A stretch of 32,302 nucleotides of DNA, taken from the NCBI GenBank assembly GCA_005240095.1, contig SBAX01000204.1, positions 1-32,302 on the forward strand. Reading direction: 5' to 3'. The notes below the pieces were generated by a model. It had not been told where the DNA came from. It saw only the letters and a program-made list of their open reading frames with translations, and searched no databases. This stretch comes from Phycisphaera mikurensis (GTDB taxonomy: Bacteria > Planctomycetota > Phycisphaerae > UBA1845). Position numbers and translations under genes: made by a program. Position 1 is the stretch's first letter; the number at the start of each line of letters is the position of its first letter. Shown here one piece after another: positions 23,965 through 32,302 of the stretch.

Positions 23965-24176
23965 CCCTCCGCTCGTCCCCATGCTTGACCTCCAGGTCCC
24001 GTACCCAACCCCCCGGCAACGGACGAGCGCCAATGCCTCCGTCCGGTCGCAAATCTTTCCCGGTCCGGCGGAACCGGCCGGCTGCACCCGGGGTGTTGAT
24101 AGCAAACTGGCTGATGGTCTCATCCGTGAATTGCCGGCCACCGGCTGTTGGTCTGGCCTGCTGCGCACCGGCTTAA

Positions 24177-24833
24177 TCATGCTGTCACCCCAAGCATGTT
24201 TCGTGCGGTGCCTCGATCGAACGGCCTCACTACACGTCGGCGAAAACGCAGCGCCGACACGGGTACCGGCTCAAACCCGGCCTCCCTCCGCAGGCGGTTT
24301 ACCGCTCGAAGAATGTTCAGAAGCTGACGCCGGACCGGCGCGTACGGCTCGAACCGAAGCCGCAAAAACTCGGCCCATAAATTTTCCACCGAGCGGTGCC
24401 GCGCAAGCCCGACAAGGTGGGCCTTCAAGCGGAGGTACTCATCCGGAGCAATTCGTACGGACACGTGCCGCTTCCGGTCAGCGCCGCGCCGGTATGAGAT
24501 GCTATACCCGCCGTACCGGATCGGGTGACGCCGGATGTCCCGGATGCCCGACTCCCGCTCGTAGAACTTGTGCCTCCCCTTCGTCGCAATCAGCACGAAG
24601 AATCGGCCCTGCCGGATGTACTGCACGCTTGCTCGGCCCATCGCCTTCGCTCGGGTACGTGCCCACCTCGATACGCTGAGGTCGTATCGCTCGATGAGTT
24701 TCGCGTCCACGGCCCGCGGATCCTTCCCTTCCGGGATCTGCCCGGTCACGTAGAAGAGGTGTCCGTGGTGCACGTACGTCACCGCAAGCTGTTGCACGAA
24801 GCCTTCGACCGTTACCGCCTCACACCGATACAT
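24177..24833 (-). CDS. 218-aa basic protein of unknown function (arm B mirror)
   Basis: Same protein as 7470-8126. Convergent with the SWIM gene. Confidence 0.7.
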   Translation of the reverse strand: MYRCEAVTVEGFVQQLAVTYVHHGHLFYVTGQIPEGKDPRAVDAKLIERYDLSVSRWARTRAKAMGRASVQYIRQGRFFVLIATKGRHKFYERESGIRDIRRHPIRYGGYSISYRRGADRKRHVSVRIAPDEYLRLKAHLVGLARHRSVENLWAEFLRLRFEPYAPVRRQLLNILRAVNRLRREAGFEPVPVSALRFRRRVVRPFDRGTARNMLGVTA

Positions 24834-24920
24834 TGCCGCTCCCACAGGTGGGATTGTTTTGCGGCACAACCCCGAAAGCCGTAACCCTGGCTCGTGCACC
24901 ACGAACCTCTAGCACTCGCC

Positions 24921-25130
24921 TCACCGGCAGAACGAAAGCAGCGCCTCAAGCTCCTCATCCGTCGGAAGACGACCCAGGTCTTCCAAGTAGAGCGCCTCGA
25001 TTTGCTTTCGCACCTCCGTCGGGATGACCGCCGGCTCGGCCCACACCGCGCCGCGCTCAGCGTATTCATCCAGCACGTTCGCCGGACCGTCGCCGATGAC
25101 GGCCCCACCAACCGTCTTCCACCAACCCAT
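24921..25130 (-). CDS. Small 69-aa MGWW-type protein (arm B mirror)
   Basis: Same protein as 7173-7382. Its long SD lies at 25134-25146 on this strand. Confidence 0.7.
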   Translation of the reverse strand: MGWWKTVGGAVIGDGPANVLDEYAERGAVWAEPAVIPTEVRKQIEALYLEDLGRLPTDEELEALLSFCR

Positions 25131-25133
25131 TGG

Positions 25134-25146
25134 GATCACCTCCTTT
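25134..25146 (-). promoter_or_regulatory. Nearly full-length Shine-Dalgarno site (arm B mirror)
   Basis: GATCACCTCCTTT on the plus strand, itself the same sequence as the 16S rRNA 3' end. Confidence 0.8.
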
Positions 25147-25277
25147 GTGCACCGATGAACCTCCGCGACACGAAACCTTGACCTTCATGCAACACCTCCA
25201 TCCGCAACGCTGAATGCGTGCCGTTTTCTTTCGAATAGCAGCACACCAATTCATGGTTGTTGCGAACCAAAACCGCT

Positions 25278-25309
25278 GACGGACACCAGGTACACGCCGG
25301 GTGTCCGTC
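25278..25309 (-). terminator. 10-bp hairpin (arm B mirror)
   Basis: Mirror of 6994-7025. Confidence 0.4.
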
Positions 25310-25323
25310 GTCCTTCCGCTGAC

Positions 25324-25356
25324 AAAAGACGCCTCGCCGTCAGGCGAGACCTCTTT
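25324..25356 (-). terminator. Terminator-like hairpin downstream of the RNA (arm B mirror)
   Basis: Mirror of 6947-6979, with the T-run on the minus strand. Confidence 0.5.
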
Positions 25357-25385
25357 GGCCCGCTGAATCGGTTCCAACCAAGGAA

Positions 25386-25425
25386 GCCGGCCGGGCCTCC
25401 GCCGAAGGCGAAGAACCCGGCCGGC
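25386..25425 (-). terminator. Long GC hairpin at the RNA 3' end (arm B mirror)
   Basis: Mirror of 6878-6917. Confidence 0.45.
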
Positions 25426-25997
25426 ACGTCATCATCACAGGATCAAATGCCCGTCAGGCCTTTCCTCGTTGCATCGCACCCGGCACCACCCGTTGATGCG
25501 CAAACGGCCCCGCCACTGCCTTGCAGCGGCTCCGCGTAGCTTCCGCTACCTCGTACTTGGCCCCCGCTCCCAGACTACGGCGGTTGAAGCACCTGAGTGA
25601 CACGCTCAGGCACCGGCTATCACCCCGGAAGCCATAGTCCTTCCCCGGTTAGCAGCAGTCGTCGTGCAACCCATCACGTCGCTTGACCAGTCCGCCCGTT
25701 TTCGGCGGAACAATCGCCACATGTACCAGCCTTCCGACCGGCCACACTTTCCCCGCCTGTGGCGGGATTTCAGCCTACGAAAACAGAAGCTCGGCTTACC
25801 GTTCGGCGAAGGTCTTTCTAGCGCGGTTCGGCACCGTCTTGAGTTGCACTTACCGGCAAGGGCTTGACGCCCCTTTCGTCGTTACGCTTCTCGCAGTCCG
25901 CTTTTTCGGCGGAACCCCGAAGCTTGTCATCGCTCCGGTCGTCTGCCTCAAGGCAAACGAGCTCCCGACGCCGGCCAGCGTTGAACGAGGCTCACGA

Positions 25998-26063
25998 GAT
26001 TTGCACCCGATGGTCCGCCCACGGCGGACTTTGCCCCGAACCCCGCGGAGGGATTTGCACCCG
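25998..26063 (-). repeat. Two T-loop-like hairpins in the giant RNA (arm B mirror)
   Basis: GATTTGCACCCG appears twice on the plus strand, the complement of the arm A pair. Confidence 0.55.
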
Positions 26064-26498
26064 CTTCAACTGCCACGGCCCTTGACGCACCGCATCGAGC
26101 TCTGCTCGATGGTTGCTTCGCAACCAGTCCGCCGAAGGCGGACGTGGCGTGTCAAGGGTCTTTCCCGGTCGCCCTTTGTCAAAGACCGTGTCACGAGATG
26201 ACACCACGATGGGATAGAACCAGAGGATTACTTCCCGACAAGTCGGGAGATTACTCTCTAGAGCCTCCCTCGCACCGGACGAGCCACTCTCGCGGCGATC
26301 CGGCGCTACGGGCCAACGGCAATGGCGGGTGATAAGGCCGCCCTCTTAGCCCAGGTGGTGAGCCTGGATTTACCGAGTACCGAAGCCCGTGATGATGAAC
26401 GTCCAGCGATTCGCGTTTGCGTCGCTGACGACCGCGAAACGACGTTTCGCGGACGCGAGCATAGCGCATTCCACGAACAGAATCACGTTTTTCTCATG

Positions 26499-26519
26499 AA
26501 AAAATGACACGATGTGTCA
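26499..26519 (-). terminator. Terminator after the par operon (arm B mirror)
   Basis: Mirror of 5784-5804. The T-run reads on the minus strand. Confidence 0.55.
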
Positions 26520-26797
26520 CTATCACAAGCCGCCCGTCCTCCCCACGGCTGGGATAGTGTTTTACTTGCGTTACGGCCTGTGCTAAGGTCGTCGGTAAGG
26601 ACGAGGGCATCTCTTTATCGCACGGAAGACGAAGCCCGGCTCGGTCGAAAGTTCACGCGCTCAAAGCGTCGTTCCCGCCGAAATGTCAGTCCGGCCAAAA
26701 GCGACCCAGAGCCGGGCAGGAGGTCTCACCGTTACGATCGCGCTCGTCCTTCCTTCTCACCAAGGGTTACACACTTTCGCCGAGCTTCGTCGGACGC

Positions 26798-27319
26798 TCA
26801 GCTTAGGGACGCCGTTGGGCAATCCTGACCGATACGAGAGCCCTCAGCCGTGCGTGAAGGAACGTCAAGGGATGGCGCCGATCGAATACCGAACAGGAGC
26901 ACGCCGGCTAAGCGCCGCTCGAAAGCCTCTCGGTCCCTATCCCGGCCCTTGGCGTTACTCGGGAGCTTCATCGGACCAAGTGCCGAGGCCTCGCGTGCGA
27001 TCGTCGTCATGCAGTGTTCGATCCCGATGAGGATGGCGCGGGCCACGTGGCTGTAGGTGAGTCGGCTGCGGGTTGCTCCGCGAAGGACCTGCACAAGCCT
27101 GGACAGGGATTCGTCGGTTTCCGCGCTGAGGACGAACTCCCGCTTGATCAATCCGCTCCCATCGGACCCGCTCGGCGTCGATTGCTCGTTGCGACAATGT
27201 GCGCTGCCATGCTCAGCCGACATTGGCGCAGGTGATCCAAGTGCCCGGGAGACTGCCGTCCGGTCGAGCAGGCGGGCCACGGAGCTTGACGGCGGGCGTT
27301 GTTGGAGTGCTTTCGCCAA
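26798..27319 (-). CDS. Likely ParA partner, centromere-binding protein (arm B mirror)
   Basis: Same 173-aa protein as 4984-5505, TTG start. Confidence 0.55.
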   Translation of the reverse strand: MAKALQQRPPSSSVARLLDRTAVSRALGSPAPMSAEHGSAHCRNEQSTPSGSDGSGLIKREFVLSAETDESLSRLVQVLRGATRSRLTYSHVARAILIGIEHCMTTIAREASALGPMKLPSNAKGRDRDREAFERRLAGVLLFGIRSAPSLDVPSRTAEGSRIGQDCPTASLS

Positions 27320-27326
27320 GAGTTAC

Positions 27327-28220
27327 CTACCTCCCCGGCAACATGGAAAGCTGATCAGCGATCCAGATCGTTGGTTGAGGTCGTTCGTCCTTCAACGGGC
27401 CGAGCGTTCCGGCCAGAAACGCCTCGCGGTTCCGGACGCGATGTTCCACTTCGGCCGCAAGTCGCCGGTACTGGTGGGCAACCGGCAAACGCTGACACTT
27501 GGGCACCTGAAAGAGGGTCTTCCCCTTGCCCGAAAGAGCTGGAATAATGACTGCCTGCGAAATGGACGTGCGGAACTTCCGTCCGGGCATGACCTCGTCG
27601 ACCAGGGCGTCCAGTTCCGCGCGGAGCTTCGTCGCTCGTCCATCCACGTTGGTGAACACGATGCCGAGGACCTCGAGCTCGGGGTTGCGGTGCGCCCGGA
27701 CGTCGGCGATGTCCTTGAATGCCTCCGTAAGCCCGGCCAACGAGAGTGGATGCGGGAAAGCCGAGAGCAGGAACCATTCCGATGAGGCGTAGGCGGCGAT
27801 CGTAGTCAGCGCTGCGGCTGACGGTGGGGTGTCCAGGAAAACGAAATCATAGAGCTGCCGGGCACTGGCCAGCGCCCGGTCCAGGATGCGGGTTCGGTCG
27901 ATGAACTTGGACAGCATCGCTTCCAGCTCGCAAAGCTGCGGGCGCGAGGGAATCAAATGCACGCCCCGTGGCATGTTGTCCTCGATGGCCAGGGTCCTGA
28001 TCGTTTCGTCGGTGGTCAGCAGCTCCAGCGTGCCCGCGAAACTGTTCTCGGGTACACCCAGGTGTTTGGTTGCCCCGGCCGCCGGATCCAGATCGATGAT
28101 CAGGCACCGATATCCGCAAAGACCCAGAGCAGCGACATGGACCGTATTCGTGGTCTTACCCACGCCTCCCTTTTCATTGCCGACGGCAATCGTGATTCCC
28201 AGTGGTAATTGCCCATCCAT
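27327..28220 (-). CDS. parA: ParA-type partition ATPase (arm B mirror)
   Basis: Same 297-aa protein as 4083-4976, deviant Walker A KGGVGKTT. The track ORF extends to 28376. Confidence 0.9.
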   Translation of the reverse strand: MDGQLPLGITIAVGNEKGGVGKTTNTVHVAALGLCGYRCLIIDLDPAAGATKHLGVPENSFAGTLELLTTDETIRTLAIEDNMPRGVHLIPSRPQLCELEAMLSKFIDRTRILDRALASARQLYDFVFLDTPPSAAALTTIAAYASSEWFLLSAFPHPLSLAGLTEAFKDIADVRAHRNPELEVLGIVFTNVDGRATKLRAELDALVDEVMPGRKFRTSISQAVIIPALSGKGKTLFQVPKCQRLPVAHQYRRLAAEVEHRVRNREAFLAGTLGPLKDERPQPTIWIADQLSMLPGR

Positions 28221-28357
28221 GTCTGTCGAAGCCGAAGTGATACTTAAGAATAGCGCCTGCCCGTTGGCCGCTTGTCGATACTCGGCCATTCCGCATGCCG
28301 GCAAGCGTGCTCGCCCGCCGGCCGGAAGTGCGAGGGCGGACATGACTCCCAGCGACC

Positions 28358-28387
28358 AACATAGCGCAATCGGCATAAAGATGGCAA
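28358..28387 (-). promoter_or_regulatory. Predicted parA promoter (arm B mirror)
   Basis: Mirror of 3916-3945. Confidence 0.45.
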
Positions 28388-28418
28388 GCCTTGGTTACGG
28401 GTCGCTTCCCCAGACGGT

Positions 28419-28434
28419 CCCTCGAACACGAGGG
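28419..28434. repeat. Hairpin CCCTCG/CGAGGG upstream of parA (arm B mirror)
   Basis: Mirror of 3869-3884. Confidence 0.4.
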
Positions 28435-28522
28435 GCCGAATCCGTTGCGCCCCATTTGGCATTCCCGCCTTCCGGCATGCGGGCCGTCGGGAAAATCAGA
28501 ATTCATCTTGCCGTGACGCGTC

Positions 28523-28564
28523 GGTCTGATCTACCGTCAGGAGCGGACCTTGCGACGTCAGACC
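28523..28564. repeat. Inverted repeat GGTCTGA/TCAGACC (arm B mirror)
   Basis: Mirror of 3739-3780, in the gene-free stretch 28221-28858. Confidence 0.35.
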
Positions 28565-28707
28565 ATGCTCCGACATCGTAAGGGCTATCGAAATGGAACA
28601 TTTAGGGGGACGAGAATGAGGCAATCACGCGGGTAAGGGCGACCGCCGGAACGGCCGCCTCTCCCATCCGCGTACAGTCGTCACCTGGAGTACAAACTGC
28701 AAGGAAC

Positions 28708-28735
28708 ACGAAAGACCGTCACCAGGTTCTTTCGT
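28708..28735. repeat. Inverted repeat ACGAAAGA/TCTTTCGT (arm B mirror)
   Basis: Mirror of 3568-3595. Confidence 0.45.
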
Positions 28736-28858
28736 AGCGCACTCTGTTGCCCTTGTCAACCTCTCGGTGCCGCCCGGCACTCGTCTGCCGTTCACGCGTT
28801 CTTCTCCCCGGGACAACGCGGGCGTCCTCGAATTGCCCGCCACCCATGGTACCGGAGA

Positions 28859-30328
28859 ATGAACCTTGCAACTTCGCGCAATGACTTCCCCATCCGACAG
28901 ATTGCCCGCAAACCGGTCGGGGGGTTCTGCTTTGTCCCTGTAGAATCGCTTCTGGGCGCCTGGTGGGCCTTCAGACGCGGAAACATCGAACTGCGAGACC
29001 TCCGGGTATGGCTGGCCTGTTTTGAGCTTGTAGCGAGGCGATACGGCCTCCAGGATGGCCAGGAGCCGAGATACCACGCCGATGAACTGCACCGGCTTAT
29101 CGCTGGTGTCGGCGGCGAGCATATCCGCGGGTCCATCCGGCGGCTGGAGCGCACCGGCCTTTTGCGCTGGTCCGAAACGGAGGTCTACCTGCCCGTGTCC
29201 GCGTTGGAACTGCGTGTGCATGATCCAGAGGGGCTGAACGACCGCCTGGCCGGCGTCACGAATAATTCTCGCAAGATACCTGTTCCCCGCCGGCTGCTTC
29301 GATACCTCGCCAGGACCAAACGCCGTTCGACTATTGCAACGTGCCTTGGACACCTATTCAGGTGCCTGTACTACCGGCGCGGTTGCTGCGTCTCAGGCGG
29401 AACATGCAAGCCCTCGTGGATCTCCGAGATCTTCGAGGTCGACGTGCGAACTATCAAATCGGCGCGAAAGAAGCTCATCGAGGATGGCTGGCTCGTTCCT
29501 CGGGCGACGAGTCAGAATCGGTTGAATCGCTGGGGCATGCCGACGCTGGTCAACCTCACGTGGTCTCCTCGTCGAGCTGGTCACTCGTGCGGATCGCCAC
29601 CCCCCAGGGAGTTTTCCACAACCAAAACGCCACCCCTATATCAAGATCAGGAACTCTCTTCGAGAGATCGATCTAAGAACCAGAAACCCGCTCAACGCAG
29701 ACCTGTTGGTATTTGCAAGCAAACGAAAACAGAATCGCGACCCAGCCTGCGGCGTCTCCTTCCTTCCGACCTTCGGGAGACGCAAAGGCTCAGCCTGCTT
29801 TACGCCGAGGCCGTTGAACGGCAGTTGATTTCGCGAACCGAATGTGACCGGCTGCGTTTCTTTGGCGCCGCCGAGCACGCCTGTGCCGTCGGGACCAGCA
29901 ACCCCGCGGGCCTGTTCGTGTACCTCGTTCGGAATCAGCGATGGAACTACATCACGCAGCGCCAGGAGGACGCTGCCCGGCAAAAACTCCGCGTTTTGGA
30001 CTTCGCAGATGACGTGGGGCGAAGAGGGGCCGCCGCAAGAGCGGTTCGGCCTCCACCGACCCTTGCAACCGATCGGCGGAGGCCGCACGGCAACGTCGTT
30101 GCCGGTACCGTGCCGGGGAGTCTATCAGGCGGACCAGGAATCCTCCACCGCCATCGTCCACGCACCTCGTCCGCACCTTGGACCACGTGTTGCCTGACGG
30201 TTGAGGACCGGTGCCGTCAAAGTGCCCTCGCCCGCGAAAAAACCGTAGCCCCTCAGCCTATCGCTCCGGCGGTGTCGGCCGTAATTGCGGCCCTCGCGGA
30301 ACGTTGCTGCGTTGCGCGGACGCCGTAG
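28859..30328 (+). CDS. Winged-helix replication-initiator-like protein (arm B mirror)
   Basis: Same 489-aa frame as 1975-3444. The region after about 30020 has Arg/Pro-rich coding unlike the rest; an alternative frame (29844-30197 track ORF) also stays open there. Confidence 0.6.
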   Translation: MNLATSRNDFPIRQIARKPVGGFCFVPVESLLGAWWAFRRGNIELRDLRVWLACFELVARRYGLQDGQEPRYHADELHRLIAGVGGEHIRGSIRRLERTGLLRWSETEVYLPVSALELRVHDPEGLNDRLAGVTNNSRKIPVPRRLLRYLARTKRRSTIATCLGHLFRCLYYRRGCCVSGGTCKPSWISEIFEVDVRTIKSARKKLIEDGWLVPRATSQNRLNRWGMPTLVNLTWSPRRAGHSCGSPPPREFSTTKTPPLYQDQELSSRDRSKNQKPAQRRPVGICKQTKTESRPSLRRLLPSDLRETQRLSLLYAEAVERQLISRTECDRLRFFGAAEHACAVGTSNPAGLFVYLVRNQRWNYITQRQEDAARQKLRVLDFADDVGRRGAAARAVRPPPTLATDRRRPHGNVVAGTVPGSLSGGPGILHRHRPRTSSAPWTTCCLTVEDRCRQSALAREKTVAPQPIAPAVSAVIAALAERCCVARTP

Positions 30329-30555
30329 ACCTCCGGCTCCAACGATTGGGGATCCGTCCGCCAGGCGAAGGGTCCAAACCCCCGCACGGCACCAATGCGC
30401 ACCCAGGAATCGCCCCTGTCGGAGCTTAACATAACTGGACTCCCAACCAAAGTCAACAGCGTCTGCCAGGAAGCGGTCACCAGCTTCACACGCGCCGAGA
30501 TCATCGTAAGGCCGATTTCTTCGAACGAAGACCGGCTTCCTCCAAATGCGACCAT
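30253..30555 (-). CDS. Uncertain 100-aa ORF (arm B mirror)
   Basis: Same frame as 1748-2050. Overlaps the rep-like 3' end by 76 bases. Confidence 0.35.
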   Translation of the reverse strand: MVAFGGSRSSFEEIGLTMISARVKLVTASWQTLLTLVGSPVMLSSDRGDSWVRIGAVRGFGPFAWRTDPQSLEPEVYGVRATQQRSARAAITADTAGAIG

Positions 30556-30688
30556 GCGGGAACGATAACCGTGCTACACGCGCGTCACTTGCCATCCAGT
30601 CACCGTAACCATCGCCCGCGTCATTCCCCATGCAACATGCTTCCGTCCGCCAGGCATAACACTTCTCGATGCATTACGTGGACGGATC

Positions 30689-32293
30689 ATGACCCGTGAA
30701 CTCAGGAAAGCGACTCTTGTCGATCGCCAAACGAGCGACGAGAACGCGGACCGCCCTGGTGCGGGTCAAGCTGTTCAAATGCTGTTTGATTTCGATTCGC
30801 CCGCCGATCCCACCGCCGCTGGCACGGTTCCCGTACATGACCGCCCCGAGTGCCAGTTTGCGCTCCGGTTTGCTGCGTTGCTGGAGGCCGAAGCAGGCAC
30901 TGCGTTCGACAATCCTGCACTATCGCGCTTAGCTCGCGACATCTTCGGAAGCTCGGTCGCGCACGCACGTGACGCGTACGATGCCGCGGAAGCCGGATTC
31001 AACATTTACCTCGAGCGAGTCGGACTGGACCTGGGTGACGTTCGGAACGCGATGGACAAGCTTCTCGCCGAACAGGCACGACTTCCGACGCAAACGCGGC
31101 GGAGCCAGGACCAGATTGACTTCCAGCAATTCAGCACCCCGCCGGCCCAAGCGTTGCTCGTTGGGGCGGCCGCGGCGCTGCGGCCCGGAATGATCGTGCT
31201 CGAACCCAGTGCGGGCACCGGCAACATCGCAGTCCTGGCGCGGCTGGCCGGCGCCGATGTGGACACCAACGAAATTGACGAACGCCGGAGAAGTCTGTTG
31301 TCGCTGCAGGGATTCGAGTCGACCGCGTTTGATGCCGAACGGCTCGACAACCTTCTTCCGGCGGACAAGTTCTACGACGTGGTCGTGATGAACGCGCCGT
31401 TTTCCGCCACTGGCGGTCGCGTCAAGGGACACAGCACACATTTCGGAGCAAGGCACGTTGAGCAGGCGTTGCTGCGCCTAAAGCCCGGCGGTCGTCTGGT
31501 GGCCATCGTCGGTCGCGGCATGGCCCTGGATCGGCCGGCGTTTCGGGCGTGGTGGGCCCAGATCGAACAGCGCTTCCGTGTTCGGGCGAACATCGGCATC
31601 GACGGGAGCGTGTACGCGAAATTCGGTACGACCTTCGACAACCAGGTCATCGTGATCGACCATGACGGCCGGGCACTGACCGAGTCGGACATCGTCACCG
31701 GCAGCGGGCTTTCCGTTCAGACCGCGTACGAGTTACTCAAACCTTTATCGCAGGAGGACGTATATGGGCGAATTCGCAAACAGGATCAGGCGACAGGCCG
31801 CAGACGCTTTGAGGCTCATGTACCAGCACGTATTGCGTCCAGACACGAACCCGGTGGTCACATTGATGGGGTGCCTGCTGGAGGATGGAGCGGGGGGCGT
31901 TCTATCGCCGCCCGGCGTGCCGGTGACGACCGAGCAGTGGCTCATGTGGAACCGGCTTCTGATGGATCGCCCGCGGGAATTGGTACGCACGATGACGTGG
32001 GTTCTGCAGCGCGAGCGAATAACGCTTCCATCGGATGCCGACGCGATGAAGATCTGGGCGGCTCATTTACTGCTGAGCACGCTCGATCGGCTGGGGATGG
32101 CGTAGGTCAGCTCGAAACCGCCGTCGCCCCGCAGGCGCTGCATATCGAGGCCGGCACCGTCTTCGCCGCGTATCGCGTGCAGAAGGCCATCGTCCGTGGC
32201 GCCCAGCGGTCGGTGATACGGTGCACCTCTGCTAAGTGGCGAACCCGCAGCGGTTTGTGCAAGCGGACGGCTTCCCGACAACCAACCGGCTAG
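30689..32293 (+). CDS. Orphan strawberry-notch-type DNA methylase (arm B mirror)
   Basis: Same 534-aa frame as 10-1614: EPSAGTG and NAPF motifs, and no helicase domain before the contig end. Confidence 0.75.
   Translation: MTRELRKATLVDRQTSDENADRPGAGQAVQMLFDFDSPADPTAAGTVPVHDRPECQFALRFAALLEAEAGTAFDNPALSRLARDIFGSSVAHARDAYDAAEAGFNIYLERVGLDLGDVRNAMDKLLAEQARLPTQTRRSQDQIDFQQFSTPPAQALLVGAAAALRPGMIVLEPSAGTGNIAVLARLAGADVDTNEIDERRRSLLSLQGFESTAFDAERLDNLLPADKFYDVVVMNAPFSATGGRVKGHSTHFGARHVEQALLRLKPGGRLVAIVGRGMALDRPAFRAWWAQIEQRFRVRANIGIDGSVYAKFGTTFDNQVIVIDHDGRALTESDIVTGSGLSVQTAYELLKPLSQEDVYGRIRKQDQATGRRRFEAHVPARIASRHEPGGHIDGVPAGGWSGGRSIAARRAGDDRAVAHVEPASDGSPAGIGTHDDVGSAARANNASIGCRRDEDLGGSFTAEHARSAGDGVGQLETAVAPQALHIEAGTVFAAYRVQKAIVRGAQRSVIRCTSAKWRTRSGLCKRTASRQPTG
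31764..32105 (+). CDS. Hypothetical 113-aa protein overlapping the methylase (arm B mirror)
   Basis: Same protein as 198-539. SD AGGAGG at 31752-31757. Confidence 0.6.
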   Translation: MGEFANRIRRQAADALRLMYQHVLRPDTNPVVTLMGCLLEDGAGGVLSPPGVPVTTEQWLMWNRLLMDRPRELVRTMTWVLQRERITLPSDADAMKIWAAHLLLSTLDRLGMA

Positions 32294-32302
32294 GCTGGCA
32301 AT

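Larger units (their letters stand above)
25386..26452 (-). ncRNA. Candidate giant structured noncoding RNA (arm B mirror)
   Basis: Mirror of 5851-6917, transcribed on the minus strand. An antisense 172-aa frame in the track (25683-26201) is judged a shadow of the RNA. Confidence 0.7.
1..32302. repeat. Window-wide perfect inverted repeat (two 16,151-bp arms, no spacer)
   Basis: Each ORF at x..y has a mirror ORF at 32303-y..32303-x with the same protein. The first and last bases of the window are also reverse complements, and all sites sampled in between agree. Even an 8-bp duplication that breaks the dehydrogenase is present in both arms. Such zero-spacer, zero-mismatch symmetry is typical of fold-back assembly or amplification artefacts. 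A head-to-head dimer of a hairpin-ended linear molecule would look the same. Confidence 0.99.

Noticed and set aside
1-32302. CRISPR array, tRNA, rRNA or insertion sequence
   Set aside because: No regularly spaced repeats, cloverleaf, rRNA core sequence or transposase was seen. The terminal inverted repeat is the arm symmetry itself and not an insertion sequence.

Overview
The whole 32,302-base window is one giant inverted repeat with no spacer. Position i is the complement of position 32303-i, so the two 16,151-bp arms are mirror copies, called here arm A (1-16151) and arm B (16152-32302). Every ORF in the supplied track has a mirror partner with the same protein. The centre lies inside a gene and builds that gene's stop codon from both arms. 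I found no difference between the arms. The likeliest explanation is a fold-back or assembly artefact. A real head-to-head dimer or hairpin-ended replicon cannot be excluded from sequence alone, and the unique information content is about 16 kb.

The DNA is GC-rich and bacterial, with Shine-Dalgarno (SD) sites and a lipoprotein signal. The small MGWW-type protein and the 218-aa basic protein remind me of families common in Planctomycetota, but this is an unverified impression. No rRNA, tRNA, CRISPR array or transposase was recognised.

Layout of one arm, outer end to centre: (1) an orphan strawberry-notch-type N6 DNA methylase domain with a 113-aa gene overlapping its 3' part; (2) a small uncertain ORF overlapping the end of a winged-helix, replication-initiator-like gene; (3) a 640-bp divergent intergenic region with inverted repeats and a parA promoter; (4) parA and a likely centromere-binding partner; (5) a gene-free stretch of about 1.65 kb, dominated by a candidate giant structured RNA of about 1.07 kb; (6) in the same direction, a 69-aa gene with an almost full-length SD match and a 218-aa basic protein; (7) facing these, an operon of a SNF2 helicase, a 115-aa basic protein and a SWIM zinc-finger protein; (8) a tyrosine recombinase with a promoter whose predicted start coincides with the GTG codon; (9) a 28-bp dif-like palindromic site; (10) a frameshifted short-chain dehydrogenase and a lipoprotein alpha/beta hydrolase cut by the centre.

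Reading: Rep, ParA/partner, recombinase and methylase form a plasmid-like or integrative element. The dif-like site beside the recombinase is a plausible element boundary, with the dehydrogenase and hydrolase as possible chromosomal flank. The most novel item is the giant RNA. Its strand is set by G-U wobble pairs, GNRA and UUCG loops and two T-loop-like hairpins. It may form an RNA-protein module with the two genes downstream.
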